Shown: one piece after another, positions 31,526-37,183 of the stretch | Layout: each line of letters begins with the position of its first letter | Position numbering within the stretch: position 1 is the first letter of the stretch | Program-made: the position numbers and the translations under genes | Assembly: GCA_025059805.1 (NCBI GenBank) | Contig: JANXDG010000044.1 | Coordinates: 1 to 37,183, forward strand | From: Endomicrobiia bacterium | Lineage (GTDB): Bacteria; Elusimicrobiota; Endomicrobiia; DTEH01 | Length of the DNA: 37,183 bases | Direction: 5' to 3' | The notes under the pieces: generated by a model | Databases searched by the model: none | Told to the model about the DNA's origin: nothing | Seen by the model: the letters and a program-made list of their open reading frames with translations, nothing else

Positions 31526-32685
31526 CAAACCAAAAAATACTTTATATCGTCCCAAAAGATATACAAGTAGAGTTACCTGAAAAAATTAAGAATCAATATA
31601 AAGTGATTACAGCTTTATCAACTACGACTGCGAACAGGTTAATACATATAATTGTTGAACAAAAACCGCAATTGATTATATTTGCTGAGCATGTAAGTAT
31701 AAATATTATAAGACGTATTCAAAAACAATTTAAATTCATACCGATATGTGTAATTGGCAGTTTTCAAAATCCGAAATTAACTGAACGTATCCTACAGCTT
31801 GGAGTTACTACGATAAATATTTCACAAAATGAGCAAGAAATTAGTTCTACTATTGAAACTCTTTTGTGGTTCTCATTATCACGAGAGGAATTTTGGCAGG
31901 AGGAGTATAATTTAGCAAAGTCTGAAATTTTAACACAGAAAGTTTATACTGGGATAAAAATCGTTGCTGGTTTCGCAATAGTGTTGGGATTAATCTTTGT
32001 TATTCCGAAACTATATACCATGATAACCTATACTAAACCATTTTATACAGAAGTTGATTTGAAATATCTATCCCCTTCAGATATTACAGTTGTTGGAGAT
32101 AAATATATAGTTTGTGATTGGTCAGTAAGAACACTGTTTGAATACGAGATTTCAACTAATGAACTTATAAAGACATACACACCAGAGGAACAATTCAATT
32201 CTATTACAGCAAATGATTCAGGATATTTTTTTACTTCATCAGTTTTTTCTAATAAAGTGTTTATATATAAGTATCCAGATTTTTCAATAGTTATTTCTAC
32301 TGTGACTTTGTTAAGAGATAATACCATTTTGTCTATGCATTTTATTTCTGATAGTTTATATGTGCTTGACAACAAAAAGACACTGTATAGTTTCGTAGTT
32401 GATGAAAATAATAAATTTGTGTTAACTTCATCAGTTACAATTAGAGAATTTTTTCCTGTGGATATCTACACACATAATAAATATATTCTTCTGTTAGATA
32501 ATAACAACAATATTTATATGATGAATAAAGATAATTATGTTGTAGAAGCCAGAATTATATTAGATAAATATTTTGATGTTAAAAATGTACAGTTTACGTC
32601 AATAGCTATTTCTAAAGATTCTCTATTTCTTGTTTCAGAAAAAGCACACAGGGTCTATAAACTACCACTTAAGCTTATAACATAA
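31522..32685 (+). CDS. Membrane protein with degenerate receiver-like domain and periplasmic beta-propeller-like domain
   Basis: 387 residues. Residues 4-115 alternate strand and helix like a response-regulator receiver (Lys-Ile-Leu-Tyr-Ile-Val; Pro-Gln-Leu-Ile-Ile-Phe; Ile-Pro-Ile-Cys-Val-Ile), but the phospho-acceptor Asp is absent (Ala55-Glu56 at that place) and the Lys-Pro motif is missing, so it cannot be phosphorylated in the normal way. One membrane helix lies at about 144-165. The remaining 220 residues are short beta-hairpins with repeated Ser-Ile-x-x-Asp-Ser/Lys-Leu-x-Val patterns, like an NHL/WD-type propeller, and should face the periplasm. It overlaps the upstream coiled-coil gene by 4 bases. 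It may link a cytoplasmic scaffold to envelope components. Domain calls are by pattern only. Confidence 0.55.
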   Translation: MTNQKILYIVPKDIQVELPEKIKNQYKVITALSTTTANRLIHIIVEQKPQLIIFAEHVSINIIRRIQKQFKFIPICVIGSFQNPKLTERILQLGVTTINISQNEQEISSTIETLLWFSLSREEFWQEEYNLAKSEILTQKVYTGIKIVAGFAIVLGLIFVIPKLYTMITYTKPFYTEVDLKYLSPSDITVVGDKYIVCDWSVRTLFEYEISTNELIKTYTPEEQFNSITANDSGYFFTSSVFSNKVFIYKYPDFSIVISTVTLLRDNTILSMHFISDSLYVLDNKKTLYSFVVDENNKFVLTSSVTIREFFPVDIYTHNKYILLLDNNNNIYMMNKDNYVVEARIILDKYFDVKNVQFTSIAISKDSLFLVSEKAHRVYKLPLKLIT

Positions 32686-32705
32686 TACTTTTGAAAATTT
32701 TTACT

Positions 32706-32757
32706 AACTGTTTTTTGTTATTTTTGTTGATTTAAAACTGTTTTTTTCATTTTTAGT
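32706..32757 (+). repeat. T-rich 30-bp-period direct repeat before glyA
   Basis: Two AACTGTTTTTT segments, at 32706 and 32736, are spaced exactly 30 bases apart; each is followed by another T-run. They lie in the 101-base gap between the envelope cluster and glyA and may be a tandem regulator site, a transcription pause/termination zone or slippage. No clear -35/-10 pair was found here. Confidence 0.3.
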
Positions 32758-32789
32758 AATACAACATATTTCACAGGAAGGAGTTAATG

Positions 32790-34037
32790 ATGCATAATTT
32801 GAAACGTATAGATGTTGAAATTTACGAAGCGATAAAACAAGAGCTAGGCCGTCAAAGAGAGTGTTTAGAACTTATCGCATCTGAGAATTTTCCATCTTTA
32901 GCGGTGTTAGAAGCACAGGGTTCTATTATGGGTAATAAATATGCAGAAGGATATCCTTCTAAACGTTTCTATGGTGGATGTCAATATATGGATGTTGTTG
33001 AGACGATAGCTGTTGAACGAGCAAAACTTTTATTCCATGCAGAACATGCAAATGTGCAACCTCATAGCGGGACACAAGCAAACATGGCGGTATATTTTGC
33101 TGTGTTAAATCCAGGAGATGTTATAATGGGTATGCATCTTTCACACGGAGGACATCTTTCTCATGGTCATCCGACAAGTTTTTCTGGTAAATATTATAAG
33201 GTAGTACAGATTAATGTAAGAAAAAAGGATCAATTGATTGACTACAAAGAAGTTGAAAGATTAGCAAAAAAGCATAAACCTAAACTTATCGTTGCGGGTT
33301 CATCGTCATATTCAAGAATAATAGAATGGGAAAAATTTAGAGAAATTTGTGACGAAGTAGATGCTTATTTTTTAGCAGATGTGGCTCACTATGCAGGACT
33401 TATTGCTGCAGGATTATATCCCTCACCTGTTCCATATGCAGATTTTGTTACGTTTACAACACATAAAACTTTACGAGGGCCACGTGGCGGAGTAATTTTA
33501 TGTAAGAAAAAGTTTGCTTCATTAATTGATAAGATGGTATTTCCAGGTATTCAAGGTGGACCTATGATGCATACAATCGCAGCAAAAGCTGTTGCTTTCA
33601 AAGAAGCTATGAGTGAAGAATTTCGTCTTTATCAAGCTAGAGTTCTTTCAAACGCGAGAATGTTAGCAAGTGAGTTAGCAAAGAGAGGGTACAAAATTGT
33701 TTCTGGTGGTACTGATTGCCATATGTTTTTGGTTGATCTTTCATCGTTAAAGATTACAGGATTAGATGCACAAAATATGTTAGAAGCTGCTGGTATAACA
33801 GTAAATAAAAATACAGTTCCTTATGATAAGCGTTCACCTGCGGAAACTTCAGGTATAAGAATAGGTACACCTGCGGTGACAACACGTGGTATGGGGGAGA
33901 AAGAGATGGTTTTAATTGCTGATTTAATTGACCGTGTGATAAAATCACGTGGTAGCAAAAATGTAATTTCATATGTTAAAAATAAAGTAAAACAGTTGTT
34001 GGATAAGTTTTCATTATATTCAAATTTAAATTATTGA
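32790..34037 (+). CDS. glyA: Serine hydroxymethyltransferase
   Basis: 415 residues, the normal length. Two adjacent ATGs exist (32787, 32790); the second has the better distance from GGAAGGAG (32776-32783). The protein shows Leu-Ile-Ala-Ser-Glu-Asn, Tyr-Ala-Glu-Gly-Tyr-Pro, His-Ser-Gly-Thr-Gln-Ala-Asn, the Asp-Val-Ala-His-Tyr-Ala-Gly-Leu-Ile segment, and [12 protein letters not shown], whose Lys (K226 from the second ATG) binds pyridoxal phosphate. It converts serine and tetrahydrofolate to glycine and 5,10-methylene-tetrahydrofolate. It leads a run of tightly spaced genes. Confidence 0.96.
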   Translation: MHNLKRIDVEIYEAIKQELGRQRECLELIASENFPSLAVLEAQGSIMGNKYAEGYPSKRFYGGCQYMDVVETIAVERAKLLFHAEHANVQPHSGTQANMAVYFAVLNPGDVIMGMHLSHGGHLSHGHPTSFSGKYYKVVQINVRKKDQLIDYKEVERLAKKHKPKLIVAGSSSYSRIIEWEKFREICDEVDAYFLADVAHYAGLIAAGLYPSPVPYADFVTFTTHKTLRGPRGGVILCKKKFASLIDKMVFPGIQGGPMMHTIAAKAVAFKEAMSEEFRLYQARVLSNARMLASELAKRGYKIVSGGTDCHMFLVDLSSLKITGLDAQNMLEAAGITVNKNTVPYDKRSPAETSGIRIGTPAVTTRGMGEKEMVLIADLIDRVIKSRGSKNVISYVKNKVKQLLDKFSLYSNLNY

Positions 34038-34041
34038 ACCT

Positions 34042-35085
34042 ATGTTTAAAGTTTATGTTGTGTGTTTTTTCTTATCTTTTTTCTTCTCAATCTTCTTTGT
34101 ACCGTTTTCAAATTTTCTTGCAAAAAAGTTAAATATTTATGATAGGCCATCCAAACGTAAAATAAAATTTCGTAAACTTACACGCTGGGGTGGGTTCGGG
34201 ATATTCCTATCTTTTTTCCTTGCGTTGGTTGCAATAGTAAAATTTTTCCCTGAAGTTAACGAAATTCTTAAGTATAAATATGTTCTTACCTGGGGTGATT
34301 ACCAAGAAACTATTGTTTTAGGTAAACAACTGTTAGGTATATTTTTTGCTTCACTAATTACGATAATTGTTGGTACTGTAGATGACAGGTCAGGAGTGCC
34401 TGCCTTGGTAAAATTTTTATTACAAATAATAATTGCGTATTGTGTAATGGACTATGGTGTTAGGATTTTGGGTATAACATTACCGTTCAGCAACAAATAC
34501 ATTGTATTTCCGAGAATCTTAACTCAAATATTAACAGTGTTATGGATTTGCGGATTTATGAATATGGTAAATTTAGCTGACGGAGTGGACGGTCTTGCTG
34601 CTGGTATCGTATTTATTGCTGGGCTGACATTTTTTATTACTTCTATCTTGCAAAAACAAACCGGGGCACCACATATTGTTGGTCAACTTGCTATTTCTGC
34701 AATTTTAAGTTTACTGCTTTGTGGTAGCGTTGCGGGTTTCTTAATTTACAATTTTTATCCTGCAAAATTGTTTATGGGAGATACGGGAGCGCTATGGTTA
34801 GGTTTAATTATTGGCTGTATTACTACTGTTGGGATATTAAAAAGTGGTGCAATAATGTCATTTGTGTTACCAATTTTAGTAGCTGGCATACCTTTTGTAG
34901 ATGTAGTTGCAGCTATAACTAGACGAATAAAAAAAGGTGAACCAATCGGTACTCCTGATAAACGACATCTTCATCATTTGTTACTAAACTCAGGATGGAC
35001 AGAACGCGAAGTTGTCCTATTTTTTTATGTAATTACACTTTTTCTATCAATAATATCTATTACAATTGTGGCATTAAGAAGATGA
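34042..35085 (+). CDS. Undecaprenyl-phosphate sugar-1-phosphate transferase (WecA/TagO family)
   Basis: 347 residues, polytopic with about 10-11 membrane helices. Family motifs are clear: Asp-Asp-Arg after Val-Gly-Thr-Val, Asn-Met-Val-Asn-Leu-Ala-Asp-Gly-Val-Asp-Gly-Leu-Ala-Ala-Gly, Phe-Met-Gly-Asp-Thr-Gly-Ala-Leu, and Pro-Asp-Lys-Arg-His-Leu-His-His in the last cytoplasmic loop. The double Asp and the His-rich loop fit WecA/TagO/RgpG enzymes that transfer GlcNAc-1-phosphate to undecaprenyl phosphate, starting surface glycan synthesis; it is not MraY by the loop motif. It follows glyA by 4 bases with no ribosome site of its own. An LCP-type transferase gene, which attaches such glycans to cell wall, begins at the end of the window. 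Confidence 0.88.
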   Translation: MFKVYVVCFFLSFFFSIFFVPFSNFLAKKLNIYDRPSKRKIKFRKLTRWGGFGIFLSFFLALVAIVKFFPEVNEILKYKYVLTWGDYQETIVLGKQLLGIFFASLITIIVGTVDDRSGVPALVKFLLQIIIAYCVMDYGVRILGITLPFSNKYIVFPRILTQILTVLWICGFMNMVNLADGVDGLAAGIVFIAGLTFFITSILQKQTGAPHIVGQLAISAILSLLLCGSVAGFLIYNFYPAKLFMGDTGALWLGLIIGCITTVGILKSGAIMSFVLPILVAGIPFVDVVAAITRRIKKGEPIGTPDKRHLHHLLLNSGWTEREVVLFFYVITLFLSIISITIVALRR

Positions 35086-35110
35086 GATTTTATTTTTATG
35101 GAGGATAGCG

Positions 35111-36406
35111 ATGGAAAAATTTATACCTTGGATTAAGAAAATACAAAAGGTGAAAGAAACTTCGTATAAATTTTCAAATCTTCCAGAGGAAATATATAAC
35201 TCAATACTTAAAGAAATAAAAGATAAAATCGTAGAAAAAAAGCAACAAATTTTTTCTGAAAATAAAAAAGATGTTTTATTAGCTGAAAAAAATAATTTAT
35301 CAAAAGCATTGGTTGACAGGCTCACATTAACAGAGAAACGGTTTGATGAGATGGTTTCTGGTATAGATACGGTGATAAGTTTAGAATCCCCAGTGAATAA
35401 AATTATAGCGAGATGGGAAAGAAATGTTAAAAATAACAAATTCATTATAGAAAAAGTTAAAGTACCGCTTGGTGTTATACTTATGATATATGAATCAAGA
35501 CCAAATGTAACAATAGATTCAACTGTTCTTTGTATCAAATCAGGCAATTGTGTAATTTTACGTGGTGGTTCCGAGACAATTAATACCAATAAAATTTTAG
35601 TTAAGATAGTAAATGAAGCTATTAACAACGTATGGCAGAAGTTTAGTATGAAAGATAAAAAAGATGTTGTACTTTTTATAGATAATCCATCTTATGAGTT
35701 GTTATACAAAATTTTAACATTACACCAATATATTGATTTAGTAATTCCTCGTGGTGGTGAAAAGATGGTAAACACTATTAAGAGAAAGTCATTAATACCA
35801 GTACTTTCTCACGGTAGCGGTGTCTGTCATACATATGTAGATAAAGATGCAAACATAGATGTGGCGTTAAAAGTATGTTTTAATGCAAAGGTTCAAAGGC
35901 CATCGGTATGTAACGCGATGGAAACATTGTTGGTCCATACAGATGTTGCGGAAAAATTTTTACCTAAAATGGCAAAGATGTATATAGACAATAATGTAGA
36001 ACTACGTGGGTGTAGTAGGACAGTGAAGTTATTGAAAAAGTATAATCTGGAGATAAAACCAGCGAAACCGTCTGACTGGGGTTATGAATTTCTTGATTAT
36101 ATTCTTGCAGTTAAAATTGTAGATAACATTGATGAAGCGATAACACATATAAATCATTATGGTTCACATCATTCCGACGCGATTATTTCAGAGAATAAAT
36201 CTGCCCAGCTTAAATTTTGGCAGGAAGTTGACTCATCAGCTGTGTTTATAAACTCTTCAACACGGCTTCATGATGGTGGCGTGTTCGGTTTTGGTACTGA
36301 GATAGGAATTTCAACTTCTAAGTTACATGCGAGAGGAACTATGGGAGTTAATGAGTTAACAACGACTAAGTATGTAGTTGTAGGGAATGGTGCTATACGA
36401 GAATAA
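35111..36406 (+). CDS. proA: Glutamate-5-semialdehyde (gamma-glutamyl phosphate) reductase
   Basis: 431 residues, aldehyde-dehydrogenase superfamily. It has the Glu-Ser-Arg-Pro-Asn-Val-Thr strand, Arg-Gly-Gly-Ser-Glu, Pro-Arg-Gly-Gly-Glu, the His-Gly-x-Gly-Val-Cys-His segment, and the catalytic C267 in Arg-Pro-Ser-Val-Cys-Asn-Ala-Met-Glu-Thr-Leu-Leu. It reduces gamma-glutamyl phosphate with NADPH in proline synthesis. GGAGG (35100-35104) precedes the ATG by 6 bases. The partner kinase proB, usually adjacent, is not in this window. Confidence 0.95.
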   Translation: MEKFIPWIKKIQKVKETSYKFSNLPEEIYNSILKEIKDKIVEKKQQIFSENKKDVLLAEKNNLSKALVDRLTLTEKRFDEMVSGIDTVISLESPVNKIIARWERNVKNNKFIIEKVKVPLGVILMIYESRPNVTIDSTVLCIKSGNCVILRGGSETINTNKILVKIVNEAINNVWQKFSMKDKKDVVLFIDNPSYELLYKILTLHQYIDLVIPRGGEKMVNTIKRKSLIPVLSHGSGVCHTYVDKDANIDVALKVCFNAKVQRPSVCNAMETLLVHTDVAEKFLPKMAKMYIDNNVELRGCSRTVKLLKKYNLEIKPAKPSDWGYEFLDYILAVKIVDNIDEAITHINHYGSHHSDAIISENKSAQLKFWQEVDSSAVFINSSTRLHDGGVFGFGTEIGISTSKLHARGTMGVNELTTTKYVVVGNGAIRE

Positions 36407-36431
36407 CTATATGATGGTTTAAATAAAACTT

Positions 36432-37022
36432 ATGAGTTCAATAATTCTTTTCGGTGGCACGTTTGATCCGATACATATGGGACATCTGATACTTGCGGAA
36501 TATGCAGCTGAATTTGTCAAAGCTAAGAAAGTTTTATTTATTCCCTGTTATAAACCACCGCATAAATTAAAATATGAACCAGTCCATTGGAAACACAGGT
36601 TGAACATGGTCAAATTAGCAGTTAACGGTATTTCAAAATTTGAAGTTAGCGATTTTGAGATTAAAAGAAAGGAAATATCATACACATATGTTACTGTAGA
36701 TTGGTTTTCAAAAGTGTATAAAGCTGATGATTTATATTTTCTTATAGGTTTTGATTCTTTACTTTCGTTACATACCTGGCAAAATTGGGAAAAAATAATT
36801 CAAAAAGTGAAATTTCTTGTTGGTGAACGTATGGTTGATAAAAGTAAAATGGGTTTGTTACCTTCTAAGATTTATAATAAAGTAATTTTTTTTGATTCGC
36901 CAATTATTGAAATATCATCAACTGAAATTAGAGAACGGTTGAAAAAATCTTTAAGTATCAAATATCTTGTCCCAGAAGAGGTAGAAAAGTATATCTTGCG
37001 ACATGGTTTATACAAAAAATGA
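36432..37022 (+). CDS. nadD: Nicotinate-nucleotide adenylyltransferase
   Basis: 196 residues with the nucleotidyltransferase signature Gly-Gly-Thr-Phe-Asp-Pro-Ile-His-Met-Gly-His (8-18), Pro-Pro-His-Lys at about 38-41 and the C-terminal Ile-Ser-Ser-Thr-Glu-Ile-Arg. It makes deamido-NAD from nicotinate mononucleotide and ATP. No ribosome site is apparent. The stop overlaps the next start (ATGA), and the order nadD followed by an LCP gene is common in bacteria. Confidence 0.95.
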   Translation: MSSIILFGGTFDPIHMGHLILAEYAAEFVKAKKVLFIPCYKPPHKLKYEPVHWKHRLNMVKLAVNGISKFEVSDFEIKRKEISYTYVTVDWFSKVYKADDLYFLIGFDSLLSLHTWQNWEKIIQKVKFLVGERMVDKSKMGLLPSKIYNKVIFFDSPIIEISSTEIRERLKKSLSIKYLVPEEVEKYILRHGLYKK

Positions 37023-37183
37023 AGATAAAACATTTAATTTTGATTTTTCTTGTAGGACTAATTTTATCTTTAGCTTATTTATCTCACAAAAGTGTGTTTA
37101 TCAATAATAATTTATCCCAAAAGCGGACAAATTTTGTGTTATTCGGTATTGACGGTGTAAAAGAAGCAGTACATTCAGATACT
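37019..37183 (+). CDS. LytR-CpsA-Psr (LCP) family protein, N-terminal part (3' end outside window)
   Basis: The first 55 residues are visible. The ATG overlaps the nadD stop. A membrane anchor (about 4-21) is followed by Asn-Phe-Val-Leu-Phe-Gly-Ile-Asp-Gly and Ser-Asp-Thr, the opening of the LCP catalytic domain, where the Asp residues bind the metal and lipid-diphosphate. LCP enzymes move glycans from undecaprenyl diphosphate to the cell wall. The WecA/TagO-like gene at 34042 could supply such a lipid-linked glycan. Confidence 0.82.
   Translation, partial: MKIKHLILIFLVGLILSLAYLSHKSVFINNNLSQKRTNFVLFGIDGVKEAVHSDT

Noticed and set aside
35074-35628. 184-codon open frame on the minus strand over proA
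   Set aside because: It lies opposite well-supported ProA motifs and looks like a shadow, with no recognisable product.
1-37183. CRISPR array, tRNA, rRNA, transposase or prophage genes
   Set aside because: No regularly spaced near-identical repeats, no cloverleaf-like or rRNA stretch and no transposase/integrase motif was found by reading; short tRNA genes could still be missed without a covariance search.

Overview
The window is AT-rich bacterial chromosome (about one third G+C by eye, not computed). It is densely packed and every convincing gene lies on the + strand. The organism is a diderm: it encodes a lipoprotein with a lipobox, an outer-membrane-type beta-barrel with a periplasmic LysM tail, and a large surface protein ending in a T9SS/FlgD-Ig-like C-terminal domain. 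A GH57 branching enzyme, a DUF4912 protein, an LCP protein and FHA/Ser-Thr-kinase parts together suggest a deep-branching, possibly thermophilic candidate-phylum lineage in the broad Elusimicrobiota / Omnitrophota / Goldbacteria / WOR-3 neighbourhood. That placement is inference and low confidence.

Layout. 1-5427: the tail of a Ser/Thr protein kinase, a PD-(D/E)XK-type nuclease-like protein with cysteine clusters, an LPP20-like lipoprotein, a larger exported LPP20-like protein, and a membrane protein joining a periplasmic CsgG-like domain to cytoplasmic TPR-like and FHA domains. 5428-6779: a graveyard of toxin-antitoxin modules, with DUF433/DUF5615 remnants and an intact RHH antitoxin whose PIN toxin partner is broken. 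6780-12719: rpsF-ssb, then a glycogen cassette (alpha-glucan phosphorylase, DUF4912 protein, GH57 branching enzyme). 12720-18300: a promoter with a structured leader, then HIT protein, rpsU, NIF3-like, dnaG and rpoD, a macromolecular-synthesis operon. 18301-24944: rplT, potassium uptake genes (trkH/ktrB-like, ktrA/trkA-like), a small TPR protein, pheS, pheT and a stand-alone Lrp/AsnC ligand-binding domain. 25038-32685: a four-gene envelope cluster (1398-residue multi-module surface protein, beta-barrel plus LysM, long coiled coil, receiver-like/TM/propeller protein). 32786-37183: glyA, a WecA/TagO-type glycosyl-1-phosphate transferase, proA, nadD and the start of an LCP-family gene.

How the genes work together. 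The housekeeping blocks cover replication priming, transcription initiation, translation, Phe-tRNA charging, K+ uptake, glycogen turnover, one-carbon metabolism, proline and NAD synthesis. The least explained parts are two envelope clusters: the kinase/LPP20/CsgG-FHA locus at the left end, which could carry a phosphorylation-dependent signal to the periplasm, and the surface-protein cluster at 25-32.7 kb. I see no rRNA, tRNA, CRISPR array, transposase or prophage gene. Strong GC-rich intrinsic terminators are absent; the intergenic hairpins present are AT-rich.
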